DNA of 64,000 nt, taken from positions 62,001 to 126,000 of the forward strand of contig NZ_JARFYM010000014.1 of assembly GCF_030272705.1 (NCBI RefSeq). Reading direction: 5' to 3'. Below, piece after piece: positions 44,162 to 53,428 of the stretch. The translations under genes and the position numbers were made by a program. Positions within the stretch are counted from its first letter, which is position 1, and each line of letters opens with the position of its first letter. The DNA comes from Rhizobium mayense. Its GTDB lineage: Bacteria > Pseudomonadota > Alphaproteobacteria > Rhizobiales > Rhizobiaceae. The notes under the pieces were generated by a model that did no database searches, was not told where the DNA came from, and saw nothing but the letters and a program-made list of their open reading frames with translations.

Positions 44162-44797
44162 TTGAATAACCTCAAAATCAATACCGGCCGACCTTACCGA
44201 CTGGATCAGGGCAGCGCATTATTCATAAAACCCGTCGGCGCCTTGAAGAGCATAATGAGGCCCCCTCAACAAGCCAATTTAGCACAAACGCCGTCAAAAA
44301 AATTCTAGTGCGATCTTATTAGCTCACGTGATGGTCGTATATCCACTGCAAAATTTAGGCTGAAAACGTGAATAACACAATTTATACCGGTATTTTCTAA
44401 GAGACTTAGATTAATATTCACTCAATGATAGAGGAACCCGTTAACCAATGAAAACAAGCCGAATCCGCATCCTTAGATCCAAAAACGGAACCGAACGCCT
44501 TTCCTTTTTGTGAGGGTACCCTTGCTTATCATGGCCTTGGGCTCTAAACCATGACCGACATATTGGCAACTGAATTAAACAACCCAGGATTAGCAAGGTC
44601 GAATTCATCCTTCGCCGGATTGCCATGGCAGCAAGGAGGATATGGAACAAGTCTTTCGGGTGGTCGCTAGGCCGTGAAAGAGACCGCAATATGAATTGTG
44701 CCGTCCAAGGGACACGCCGCGGCAATTCAGAAAATGGCGGCCAAAGTCCGACCCACTATACCGGCCTAGAGACGCCTCGAAACCGGACGAACTACCG
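44162..44797. other. AT-rich divergent spacer of the capsule locus
   Basis: 636 bp between the leftward rkpU-like gene and the rightward capsule operon, so it must drive both. The part from 44260 to 44460 is clearly more AT-rich than the flanking genes, as is common where H-NS-like or MucR-type regulators bind. Only short ORFs without good ribosome-binding sites are present (e.g. 21 codons from 44448). No nod box, LexA box or long repeat was recognised. Confidence 0.5.
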
Positions 44798-45658
44798 ATG
44801 GAAATGAAAGTGTTGTCAATGCTCGGTTTTGCGAAGCGACCCAGGAAAAAGACGCCAGAGAATTCTCTGGAGGCGATATTTGATCAATACGAGCAAGGCA
44901 AACCCGACCATCAGAATGCGATTGACGCCCTTCCCGGCTGGAATTGCGCTTTTCCCACTGCCCTCGGACTCAATGCCGGAAAGCATCATCTCTATGCGGA
45001 CGATCGGTTAGATTGGGCGCTGCGATCGTTCGGCTCGATCGAAGGGAAGACTATCCTGGAAGTGGGGCCGCTGGAAGGAATGCACACATACATGCTGCAT
45101 CGCCAACGTCCGGCGCGGATCGACGCAATCGAGGCAAATCGGCTTTGTTTCCTGCGATGCCTGGTGACAAGGCAAATTCTCGATATCAGCAGCGCTTCGT
45201 TCTTGTTGGGTGATATTCAGGCGTGGCTTACCGACCACGAAGAAGTCTATGATTTTGCCATAGCTTCGGGCGTCCTCTATCACATGGCCGATCCCGGAGA
45301 GTTTTTGAGACTGCTGGCCAGCCGCGCGAATGCCGTTTTTATCTGGACGCACTTTTTTCTCGAAGAGGCGATGCCCAAGGGCGATGTGCGGCGGAATCCG
45401 TTCAGCGGGAAGGTCGAAACGAAGGTGATCGAGGGCGTTCCGGTCCGCTACTACGAACGCAGCTATCAGCATGCCAACTCGAACGCATCCTTCTGCGGCG
45501 GCATGAAGGATCGGCACTTCTGGATGCATAGAGACGACATATTGACGCTTTTGGAAAAGCTTGGATACAGCGACATCACAATCAAGGATCAGAACTTCGG
45601 CCATTCCGGCGGACCGTGCTTTTCGCTCTTGGCGCGCAAAGCGCACGCGGCTCCTTAA
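44798..45658 (+). CDS. SAM-dependent methyltransferase of the capsule locus
   Basis: 286 residues with a class I methyltransferase core: motif I ILEVGPLEGMHTYML, the acidic end of strand 2 in IDAIEANRLCFLR, and DFAIASGVLYHMADP as the motif IV/post-I region, the form usual in small-molecule or glycan methylases. GPLEG replaces the textbook GxGxG, seen in several Methyltransf_11/23 members. The start is ATG 44798 or ATG 44804, with GGACGA upstream; the frame is open further 5' without a better start. First gene of the rightward operon. A sugar O-methylation role is inferred from context only. Confidence 0.82.
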   Translation: MEMKVLSMLGFAKRPRKKTPENSLEAIFDQYEQGKPDHQNAIDALPGWNCAFPTALGLNAGKHHLYADDRLDWALRSFGSIEGKTILEVGPLEGMHTYMLHRQRPARIDAIEANRLCFLRCLVTRQILDISSASFLLGDIQAWLTDHEEVYDFAIASGVLYHMADPGEFLRLLASRANAVFIWTHFFLEEAMPKGDVRRNPFSGKVETKVIEGVPVRYYERSYQHANSNASFCGGMKDRHFWMHRDDILTLLEKLGYSDITIKDQNFGHSGGPCFSLLARKAHAAP

Positions 45659-45678
45659 CCCGACCCTGGAGGGCACCC

Positions 45679-46764
45679 GTGCTGTTTAATCTCGAATATG
45701 ATCGGGGTACGGTTCTGGAAGGCTATCTCATTCCGGACGGATTTTCCGATCTGCCGCATATCAGGGTATCGGATGCGGATGGCGAGCTGATGGTCTTGCC
45801 CTGCGATCAGATCAAACAGGCGGTTGTCGACTCAGGTCGACACGAGAACGGGCGGGTCGGGTTCAAATTGGACACGACGATCATTCCCGACATTGCCAAG
45901 CGAAGCACACTCACGATCCACGACGCCAAGTCGGGATTGTTGATTTATCGCCGGCCGCAAGTGTCGCAACCGGTCCCGCTGAAGATCCTGCGCCTGGAAA
46001 CACAGCTCCTGCCGATGGTCAAATTCGATTATCACTGCGGGCGCCATTTCCAATATGAGCTGCCGTCCGTAGAGCGTTTCGGCCATGAAACCGCGCTTCA
46101 GGCCTTCCATCTCAACGCCATCCAGTCGATCTATATCAGTGGGCGCCTGCTGCTGCGGAACTACGAGGAGTTCCTCGACAAGGGGTTCAAGGCCATCGTT
46201 CTGCTCACGGACCCCTATTATGAATTGGCCCTGCGCATATTTCTTTTGAAGCGAATGGCAAAAACCCAGATCTCATTCTTTGGCGACCGGGATAGGATCA
46301 TCCTGGCACCGGCGGCGGAACACTTTGCTGAGGTCAATCTCGAAAGTGAGGCGTCCCTTAAATCGGCGCTCAAGAAAGCATCGCAGAACGTCAGAAACGT
46401 TCTGGTATCCCCCGTTACCCGCCAACTGGTCGCCACAACTCCGGAGCAACTAGCCACGCGTGGCGACGTTGCTGCGGCAATCGACCTCCTCTCACGTTTC
46501 ACCATTGTCGGGCATGATGCCGACAGCCTTCATTTCCAAGACGCGATTGGCGAGCTGCTCGGCATTTCCATAGGCGATCTTCCGCTGCTCTCCCGGCACA
46601 CCGCTCTGGAGGACGTCGCGGCGAGATTGCGCTCACTGCATATTGCCGAGCTAATGCTCGAGGAAGACCTTATTTTTGATCATTATGTGCGTGAGGCGAT
46701 GAGACCGAGCGCGCCGGAATTGCGAAACACAAATGCAAGCCGATATGCCCAAAATAGCCATTGA
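45679..46764 (+). CDS. Conserved-looking capsule-locus protein of unknown function
   Basis: 361 residues, soluble, no signal peptide or membrane segment. The start is GTG 45679 with GGAGG 6 nt upstream; it lies 20 nt after the methyltransferase. An N-terminal beta-rich region (LEYDRGTVLEGYLIPDGF, HIRVSDADGEL, about residues 1-110) precedes a mainly helical domain that includes MVKFDYHCGRHFQYELP, and ends LEEDLIFDHYVREAM. The C-terminal helices loosely recall sulfotransferase-fold proteins, but I see no PAPS loop. I do not recognise the family. Its 3' end overlaps the next gene by 20-32 nt, tying it to the export proteins. Confidence 0.78.
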   Translation: MLFNLEYDRGTVLEGYLIPDGFSDLPHIRVSDADGELMVLPCDQIKQAVVDSGRHENGRVGFKLDTTIIPDIAKRSTLTIHDAKSGLLIYRRPQVSQPVPLKILRLETQLLPMVKFDYHCGRHFQYELPSVERFGHETALQAFHLNAIQSIYISGRLLLRNYEEFLDKGFKAIVLLTDPYYELALRIFLLKRMAKTQISFFGDRDRIILAPAAEHFAEVNLESEASLKSALKKASQNVRNVLVSPVTRQLVATTPEQLATRGDVAAAIDLLSRFTIVGHDADSLHFQDAIGELLGISIGDLPLLSRHTALEDVAARLRSLHIAELMLEEDLIFDHYVREAMRPSAPELRNTNASRYAQNSH

Positions 46765-48031
46765 AGAGACGGTCGATCAGCGGTCTCCGCGGGTAAAGCC
46801 GGCGCGACATCTCTTGCCGTCACTGTTTCGGCGAAGGGTGCCCGAACGGCGCCAGAACAATGATCTGGAAGACATCAAATATATACCGGTTCCCGGCACA
46901 CAGGAACCCGTGCCCCAATCCGGCGGCAAGCCGCCGCTTCGGTTCGTCATCTTTTTATTGTTGGTCATCCTGCCGTTTCTGGCGAGCGTGATTTATTACG
47001 TCTTCGTCGCTTCGGATCAGTATGTCGCCGAAGCCCGCTTCGCCGTTCGTGCCCTTTCCGGCGCCAGTTCGGACGACAAGAGCGGATCCGACAATGGCGG
47101 CGGGTCGGCGGGCCTACTCAATATGCGTTCAGCCACACAGGATGCTTACGTCGTTACGAGCTTCGTTCGCTCGACGGAGATCCTCAAACGGATCGGCGAG
47201 AAGCTCGACTATCGATCGATGTTCGCGCGGGACGATGCGGATATCCTGTCTCGATTCCGCTCGTCGGACTCCGACGAGAAATTTCTGGACTATTGGCAAA
47301 ACCACGTCAGTGCCTACATCGATGTCTCCTCCGGTATCATCACGTTGAAGGTGCGCGCGTTCACGCCCGACGATTCCGTAAAGCTCTCCAACGCCATCAT
47401 CCAGGAGAGCGAGGCATTGATCAACGAGCTCTCGCAGCGCGCGCGCAACGACATCGTGCAAAGCATGCAGGCGGATGTCGAGAAAAGCGGGAAGACCTAT
47501 GCCGACACCCTGACCGCGCTCAACCAATTTCAGCATCAATCCGGGCTGCTCAGTCCAGAGGCGCAAGCCAAGGACAGCAGCACGCTGCTGACAGGACTGC
47601 TTGCGCAGAAGCTCGAATTCGAAACGCGCCTTTTCGTGATGAAACAGTCGCATGCGGAGGGTTCTCCGACCTACCAGCAACTGGCCCTTGCTCTGCAAAG
47701 CCTTGATGCCCAGATCGACAAAAAGAAATCGGAATTAACCGGGCCGGAAAATGCGAGTCTGGCCAAAGCACTGCTGGAATATTCCAGGCTCGACACAGAT
47801 CGGGTGATTGCGGAAAAGCTCTATGAGGCTTCGCAGAGGAACTACGACGCCGTGCTTGCCGAAGCACTTCGAAAGACGCTTTACCTAGCTGTATTCGTGA
47901 ACCCGAAGCTTCCGGACGAAGCTGTCTTTCCGCATCGGATCACCACGCCACTCATCATATTGCTTGGCTTGTTCATTCTCTGGGCGACCCTCTCACTGAT
48001 ATGGGCGTCCGTGCAGGATCATCAGATATAA
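46733..48031 (+). CDS. KpsE-like capsule export protein, first copy (RkpR-like)
   Basis: 432 residues. A cytoplasmic N-terminus of about 70 residues is followed by a membrane helix (FVIFLLLVILPFLASVIYYVF, about 71-92) and a large periplasmic domain with coiled coil (about 230-380). The second membrane helix is near the C-terminus (TPLIILLGLFILWATLSLIWA). This is the KpsE/BexC/RkpR-type polysaccharide co-polymerase layout, linking an ABC exporter to the OPX outer-membrane protein. SDQYVAEARFAVR after helix 1 is a hallmark. Start ATG 46733, or ATG 46745 four codons on; both overlap the previous gene. It lies 14 nt before the KpsT-like gene. Confidence 0.86.
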   Translation: MQADMPKIAIEETVDQRSPRVKPARHLLPSLFRRRVPERRQNNDLEDIKYIPVPGTQEPVPQSGGKPPLRFVIFLLLVILPFLASVIYYVFVASDQYVAEARFAVRALSGASSDDKSGSDNGGGSAGLLNMRSATQDAYVVTSFVRSTEILKRIGEKLDYRSMFARDDADILSRFRSSDSDEKFLDYWQNHVSAYIDVSSGIITLKVRAFTPDDSVKLSNAIIQESEALINELSQRARNDIVQSMQADVEKSGKTYADTLTALNQFQHQSGLLSPEAQAKDSSTLLTGLLAQKLEFETRLFVMKQSHAEGSPTYQQLALALQSLDAQIDKKKSELTGPENASLAKALLEYSRLDTDRVIAEKLYEASQRNYDAVLAEALRKTLYLAVFVNPKLPDEAVFPHRITTPLIILLGLFILWATLSLIWASVQDHQI

Positions 48032-48045
48032 GCGAGAGATGCGTG

Positions 48046-48699
48046 ATGATCCGCTTCAAGAACGTGTCGAAATACTTCAAGACGCAAAACAGCAAAAAGG
48101 TAATCCTGGACCGCGTGACCTGCGAATTCATGTCCGGCTATTCCTACGGCCTGCTCGGCGTGAACGGCGCTGGAAAATCGACGACAATGCGGATGATCGC
48201 CGGCACGATGCTGGCGAATTCAGGCAAGATCACCAAAGACGTTCGGGTCTCCTGGCCATTGGGCCTCTCCAGCGGCTTCAATCCCCTTATGACCGGCCGC
48301 GCGAATCTTCATTTTGTCGCCCGCGCCTATGGGGAGGATGTCAGGCGAGTCTCCCGTTTTGTCGAAGAGTTCGCCGAACTTGGCGACTATATCAATGCGC
48401 CGGTGCGCACCTATTCTTCCGGCATGGCCGCCCGCTTGGCCTTCGGGCTCTCCATGGCTATCGAATTCGACTGCTATCTTGTCGACGAGGTTCTGGCCGT
48501 GGGCGATGCCCGGTTCCAGGAACGCTGTCGAGCCGCATTTGAGAGTCGGCGAAAATATTCCGACATCATCATGATCTCGCATAGCATGAGCATGATCAAA
48601 AAGCATTGCGACAAGGGGATGGTGCTTGTCGACGGCAGACTCATGATTTTCGACAAGGTCGAACAGGCCATCGAAGCATACTACAGATTGAACAGATAA
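48046..48699 (+). CDS. Capsule export ABC ATPase (KpsT/RkpS-like)
   Basis: 217 residues from ATG 48046 (GTG 48043 possible); this is the usual KpsT size. Walker A GVNGAGKSTTMRMI, ABC signature YSSGMAARLAFGLSM, Walker B CYLVDEVLAVGD and the switch histidine in MISHSMSM are intact, so it should be an active ATPase energising capsule export. KpsT needs a membrane partner, KpsM; none is encoded beside it or elsewhere in the window. It lies between two KpsE-like genes, 14 and 29 nt away. Confidence 0.92.
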   Translation: MIRFKNVSKYFKTQNSKKVILDRVTCEFMSGYSYGLLGVNGAGKSTTMRMIAGTMLANSGKITKDVRVSWPLGLSSGFNPLMTGRANLHFVARAYGEDVRRVSRFVEEFAELGDYINAPVRTYSSGMAARLAFGLSMAIEFDCYLVDEVLAVGDARFQERCRAAFESRRKYSDIIMISHSMSMIKKHCDKGMVLVDGRLMIFDKVEQAIEAYYRLNR

Positions 48700-48728
48700 G
48701 ATGCGACGGATTGGCAATTAGGTCCAAC

Positions 48729-49994
48729 ATGGCTCACGATACCGGAAAGACGTCTGAAACTGTTCAGCTGACTGCGATCCAGCACAGCCGCGATGTTGCC
48801 GCGAAACTGTCGGTGACTGCGCGCAAATTGCGTTTTTCGACATCAAAGCGAAGCCAGCTTTACAAAGTAGTCGGACTGCGCCCCCGCCCCCTGGAGCAGG
48901 TTATTGGCTGGGCGATACTGGTTCTGACGGTATTGCTGCTCGTCATTCCGAACGCCGCTTCGATCTATTACTTCACGCGCATTGCCTCGGATCAATACCA
49001 GTCCGAAACACGCTTTACCGTCCGGTCATCGACGCCGGCGCTCGGGAAAGATCAGCTGACCAAGATAACCGGCCTGCCATCGGCTGAAATTATTCAGAAT
49101 ACGCTGATCGTCACCAATTTCATCACCAGCAAGGATATGGTGGCCGCTCTCCGGGACAAGGTCGACTTCCAGAAACTCTATGGAAACCCGACGATCGATC
49201 CGCTCGCGAGGCTGAAGCAGGACGCGACGTCGGAGAAGATGCTCGACTACTGGGAGGATATGGTTTCGGTCAAAATCGATGCCAACAGCGGTATCGTGAA
49301 CGTGAAGGTCCGCGCCTTTTCGGCTGCCGACGCGCAAAAGATATTGACGGAAGTCGTTGCGGCTTCCGAAGCCGTGGTCAACGACGTCAACAACCGCATG
49401 TGGCGCGACGTCCTCACCACCGCTCAAACCAATTTGGACAATGCGAAGAATCAATTGCAGAAAACACGGGAGCAGCTTCAGCTCGCCCGCAATCAAACGG
49501 GCGTCCTCAGCGTCGAGGGATCATCGGCAATTCTCACCAGTTTGATCACGAGCGTGCAGACCGACAAAATCAACCTTCAGCAAAAATATGACGCGCTTCT
49601 CGCAACGGTATCGCCGACTGCGCCACAGATGAAGGTTCTGAAGCGCCAAATCGACAGCAAGGAAAAGCAGCTGGAGGATCTGAACAGCCAGGTGGCGGGA
49701 CAAAATAAATCCGAGCAGAACCTCGCCGACGTATCGGTCGATATGTCTCAGCGAGAACTGGAGCAAAGCCTGGCCGAACAGCAGTTCGCCGCGAGTATGA
49801 AAACGCTGGAGCAAGTGCAGTTTGTCAGCAAGCAACAGCTCCTCTATCTCGACACGTTTCTTGCGCCGAACCTGCCGGGTGAAGCGGAATATCCCAAACG
49901 GGCACTCTGGATCGGCGGCATTTTCGCAGCGTCCTTGGCAATTTGGGGCATTGTCTTCGGCCTGCTGACGACCGTGCGAAATCGTCTAGGCTAA
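48729..49994 (+). CDS. KpsE-like capsule export protein, second copy
   Basis: 421 residues with the same plan as the first copy: N-terminal cytoplasmic region (about 65 residues), helix 1 (VIGWAILVLTVLLLVIPNA), SDQYQSETRFTVRSS, a periplasmic domain with a long coiled coil (about 240-360, including QTNLDNAKNQLQKTREQLQL), and a C-terminal helix (IGGIFAASLAIWGIVFGLL). The copies are clearly related but diverged, so this is an old duplication or a hetero-oligomer, not a recent tandem copy. The start is ATG 48729; the longer open frame upstream overlaps the ATPase gene. Confidence 0.86.
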   Translation: MAHDTGKTSETVQLTAIQHSRDVAAKLSVTARKLRFSTSKRSQLYKVVGLRPRPLEQVIGWAILVLTVLLLVIPNAASIYYFTRIASDQYQSETRFTVRSSTPALGKDQLTKITGLPSAEIIQNTLIVTNFITSKDMVAALRDKVDFQKLYGNPTIDPLARLKQDATSEKMLDYWEDMVSVKIDANSGIVNVKVRAFSAADAQKILTEVVAASEAVVNDVNNRMWRDVLTTAQTNLDNAKNQLQKTREQLQLARNQTGVLSVEGSSAILTSLITSVQTDKINLQQKYDALLATVSPTAPQMKVLKRQIDSKEKQLEDLNSQVAGQNKSEQNLADVSVDMSQRELEQSLAEQQFAASMKTLEQVQFVSKQQLLYLDTFLAPNLPGEAEYPKRALWIGGIFAASLAIWGIVFGLLTTVRNRLG

Positions 49995-50014
49995 TCGCGC
50001 TCGGTCGGTCACCC

Positions 50015-51121
50015 ATGCAAACTCTGCGCGACATCATCTACGGATTGATACCAAGGCCGCAACCTTCTGCCACATCCCCTGATGGTATTGCCCCTGCTGC
50101 GAAACAGCTTCTCATCCTGTCGCGACACCCTAATCCCAGCGCGAGCTACTATCTGGATGAGCGAACCAAAGCTCTTGCCAATGTCCCGATCTTCATGAGG
50201 GGCCTCGACGACAGATTGGACGATGTCGATGGCGAAGGGTTATTTGTCATCATTTGCCGCTACATCAAGGAACCGCAATTGCGCTGGCTGGAGCACTGGC
50301 GCGACAACCTGGCGGGCGTAGCCTATTTCATCGACGATGATATTCCCGCCCTCGTCGCGGGCGACGAAGCCGGTTGGCCCTATAAATTCAGACTGCTCAA
50401 TCTCGCCATCCGGCCTCTCCCGCGCCTCAATCGGTTGCTGACCCATCTATGGGTATCCACGGAGGCCCTGGCGGGCACGCTGGCCAATGCCGGTCACAGG
50501 GTCGAGATCCTGGCCCCGATGCCGGCAGAACGCACCCGGGAATCAGCCGAGATCAGCAGCGCAACGACTGCGACGCTGAAGATGGTCTATCATGCCACGG
50601 GTATTCACCGCCACGAGCACGAATTCCTGATGCCGATCGTCAACTCGGCAATGCGCAAGCATGAAAATTTGCATTTCGAGGTTTTTGCCGATGGCAAGCT
50701 CGCACGCCAATGGCGTCGTCAGGACATTGACTCCAGCAGAATGAAGATAAGCCCGCAATTGCCGTGGTCGTCCTATCTCGCGAGGACCACGGATCATGGC
50801 GCCGACATCGCCTTGACGCCGCTCCTGGCGGGAAGGACCAATGACAGCCGGGCAGATACCAAGCGGATCGACATAAGCCGCATGGGAGCCGCCGCGATAT
50901 TTTCCCGATGCGCGACATTTGCACGCTGTGCCGTTGCCGGAGAAATTCACATCGGCAACACAATGGAGGAATGGCTGATGGCCGTCGATCAGCTTGTGGA
51001 GGATGGAGACCGGCGAATTGTCGCGCGCAATGCCACACAACAGTCGATAGAAAAAATGCGGCAAAGCGCGACACTGGCATTTCCAGGCATACGTTTCGAT
51101 GGGCTCGGTGATATGGCTTGA
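50015..51121 (+). CDS. GT-B-like glycosyltransferase of the capsule locus
   Basis: 368 residues, cytoplasmic. The N-terminal half begins LLILSRHPNPSASYYLDERTK and includes LAGVAYFIDDDIPAL and LWVSTEALAGTLANAGHRVE. The C-terminal half has MVYHATGIHRHEHEFLMPIV and GADIALTPLLAGRTNDSRAD. The last segment fits the acceptor/donor region of family-1/4-type GT-B enzymes (xDIxLxPLxxxxxNxxKxxIK), although several usual lysines are replaced. ATG 50015 is chosen, 20 nt after the second KpsE-like gene. The donor and acceptor sugars cannot be deduced. Confidence 0.72.
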   Translation: MQTLRDIIYGLIPRPQPSATSPDGIAPAAKQLLILSRHPNPSASYYLDERTKALANVPIFMRGLDDRLDDVDGEGLFVIICRYIKEPQLRWLEHWRDNLAGVAYFIDDDIPALVAGDEAGWPYKFRLLNLAIRPLPRLNRLLTHLWVSTEALAGTLANAGHRVEILAPMPAERTRESAEISSATTATLKMVYHATGIHRHEHEFLMPIVNSAMRKHENLHFEVFADGKLARQWRRQDIDSSRMKISPQLPWSSYLARTTDHGADIALTPLLAGRTNDSRADTKRIDISRMGAAAIFSRCATFARCAVAGEIHIGNTMEEWLMAVDQLVEDGDRRIVARNATQQSIEKMRQSATLAFPGIRFDGLGDMA

Positions 51122-53361
51122 TGGCCGGCCAGGGTGACACTATTCGCGGCTGGAATTTGGATATCGAGAAATCAATGAGACTTAAGATTTTACCCAACGA
51201 CGATCTTGAACGAGAGATTTCTCCCGGCGCCCATTCCAATCTTTGGAAATCCCTTGGTGATGATCCCGCCTTCGAAATTCGGTTCCCGCCTGTCCGGAAA
51301 AGGCTCGTCGTCGTTCATATAGCCGGCACCGATGAAGCCATCGACCCGAAATTCTATGTCAATCGCGGTCGCGGATTCCGGGAAAAGGATGCGGTCACGC
51401 TGTCGGCAGGACGCCGCTTTATCATCACAGCCGACGTGGGAGCGGTCGGCACCATCTGCTCCCTGCGCGCCGACCCGGCCAGCTTCCCAACCACGTTCAG
51501 CTTCGACGTTGCGGCATTTTCTTCAGCGCAATCGGCCGAGAAGCATATTTCAACTCTGCTCGGCGCACATGGGGAAGCGGAACGCGTCGATCTCGGTAAA
51601 CTGGCGCAATTTTGGACGAAGATGCCGAAGCTCGCCTTCGGAAAGCGCTCGCCGAGCGCGGCGATACAACATGCGGAGGCGAGCTATCGGCTTGCCGCCG
51701 ACCTCGCTGCCGCGCCTATTTCTTCGACGGCGGGAATGTGGCTGAGCGTTGTCGTTCCGGTCTACAACGCGCCGTCTCGGTATCTCGACGATCTCGTAAG
51801 ATCCTTCGAAGCACAAAACGAAGAGGGTACGGAGCTTATTCTGAGCGACGACGGATCGACCTCGCCGGAAACTCGGCGATGGTATGAGACGCGGAGACCG
51901 AAAGACACTATTCGCTTCATTCTGAACGAGAAGAACGGTGGAATAGCGGCCGCCACAAATGCCGGACTTCTGCACGCGCGCGGCCTGTGGATCGCTCTGC
52001 TGGACCATGACGACGTCATAGCTCCCCATGCCTTCAAGGTCGTGCGGCATACGTTCGAGCAGAATCCGAATGCGAACTTCCTTTATACCGACGAACTGGT
52101 TGTCGACGACACGCTAAAGCCCACGGGTCTAATGTTGAAGCCCGCCTATGACCCGGTTCTGCTGACGGGCGTCAATTACATCAACCATTTCTCCATCTAC
52201 CGCCGCAGCCGACTACAGGAGATCGGTAATATCCGCACCGGATATGACGGCTCGCAGGATTATGACCTGCTGCTGCGCTATCTGGAAGGATTGCCCGACA
52301 ACACGATCCTTCATCTGCCCTACCCCGCCTATTGGTGGAGGCGCAACGGCCGCACCTATTCGCGAAAATTCATGGATGCCGCGACGGCCAATGCAAGAAA
52401 AGCCCTTGTCGACTGCTTTGAGCGCCAACGGCAGCCCATCCGCGTCGAGGAGGCACTGACAAAAACCCTGCATCGGGTGGTGTTCGAGCACCCGGAGACT
52501 TCATGGCCGAAGATTTCCATCATTATTCCGAGCAAGGATAGTTTCGACCTGATTTCCCGGGTGCTGAAGGATATCTTCGAGCGAACGGACTATGCCAATT
52601 TCGAAGTACTTGTCATCGACAACGGCTCTTCGGACAAAAACGTCCTGGATCTTTACGAGCACTACCGCAAAACGCAGCCCGCGTTTTCGGCTTCGATCAC
52701 ACCGGAACCCTTTAATTTCTCTCGGTCGGTCAACCGCGGTCTAAGCGCAGCCAAGGGTGAGCACTATCTCATCCTCAACAACGACGTCGAAATTATCGAT
52801 CCGGACTGGCTGAAAGAGATGGTGGCCTGTCTCGCCTACGAGGGAACCGGGATTGTCGGCGCCAAGCTTCTCTATCCGAACGACAAGATCCAGCATGCCG
52901 GCGTCATCGTCGGCTTCGGCGGGCTGGCGGGTCATTGGTATGGAAACAAGCCCAAGGACTTCGGCGGCCCGATGAACCGGCTGCATGTCCGCAATTCGAT
53001 GACCTGTGTGACCGGCGCGGTCATGTTGATTTCTGGCGACTGCGCCGAAGCGATCGGCACATTCGATGAAGAGAATTTCGCCGTCGCCTATAATGACGTC
53101 GACTATTGCCTGCGCGCCCACGAAGCCGGTTTCCGCATCATCTGGACACCGTTCGCCTGCCTCTATCACCATGAATCGGTTTCACGAGGATCGGACAAAT
53201 CGGGAGAGCGGAAAAAGCGATTTGAACGCGAAAAGGACAATCTGCGCCGGTTGCACGGGACCCAGACCTTTGAGGACCGGGCGATCAATCCAGCGTATAG
53301 CCGCGATAAATCGGACCCGAAGATCTTGATCGCAACGAAGCTGCGCATTCCATCGATGTGA
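51121..53361 (+). CDS. Two-domain family 2 glycosyltransferase
   Basis: About 746 residues with two GT-A domains. An N-terminal region of about 200 residues without recognised domain precedes GT2 domain 1 (about 207-430: LSVVVPVYNAPSRYLDDLV, LSDDGSTS, ALLDHDDVIAPHA as the DxD site). Domain 2 (about 464-700) has ISIIIPSKD, VIDNGSSDKN, and LNNDVEIIDPDWLKEM. Both look catalytic, so it may add two sugars in alternation, as in bifunctional polymerases such as KfoC-like or rhamnan enzymes. ATG 51121 overlaps the previous stop by one base; ATG 51175 is an alternative. Last gene of the rightward capsule operon; no terminator is obvious before the convergent cupin gene. Confidence 0.9.
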   Translation: MAGQGDTIRGWNLDIEKSMRLKILPNDDLEREISPGAHSNLWKSLGDDPAFEIRFPPVRKRLVVVHIAGTDEAIDPKFYVNRGRGFREKDAVTLSAGRRFIITADVGAVGTICSLRADPASFPTTFSFDVAAFSSAQSAEKHISTLLGAHGEAERVDLGKLAQFWTKMPKLAFGKRSPSAAIQHAEASYRLAADLAAAPISSTAGMWLSVVVPVYNAPSRYLDDLVRSFEAQNEEGTELILSDDGSTSPETRRWYETRRPKDTIRFILNEKNGGIAAATNAGLLHARGLWIALLDHDDVIAPHAFKVVRHTFEQNPNANFLYTDELVVDDTLKPTGLMLKPAYDPVLLTGVNYINHFSIYRRSRLQEIGNIRTGYDGSQDYDLLLRYLEGLPDNTILHLPYPAYWWRRNGRTYSRKFMDAATANARKALVDCFERQRQPIRVEEALTKTLHRVVFEHPETSWPKISIIIPSKDSFDLISRVLKDIFERTDYANFEVLVIDNGSSDKNVLDLYEHYRKTQPAFSASITPEPFNFSRSVNRGLSAAKGEHYLILNNDVEIIDPDWLKEMVACLAYEGTGIVGAKLLYPNDKIQHAGVIVGFGGLAGHWYGNKPKDFGGPMNRLHVRNSMTCVTGAVMLISGDCAEAIGTFDEENFAVAYNDVDYCLRAHEAGFRIIWTPFACLYHHESVSRGSDKSGERKKRFEREKDNLRRLHGTQTFEDRAINPAYSRDKSDPKILIATKLRIPSM

Positions 53362-53428
53362 TGGTCGCAGCCACCGTCGCAACGTGAAAGAGCTGCCGCC
53401 TATGCAAACCGCAGGAGTCGTTCCGCTT

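Noticed and set aside
46733..49994. A hidden KpsM/RkpT permease gene among the export genes
   Set aside because: All DNA between the methyltransferase and the GT2 gene is accounted for by overlapping or closely spaced genes, and none has the six-helix ABC-2 permease pattern.
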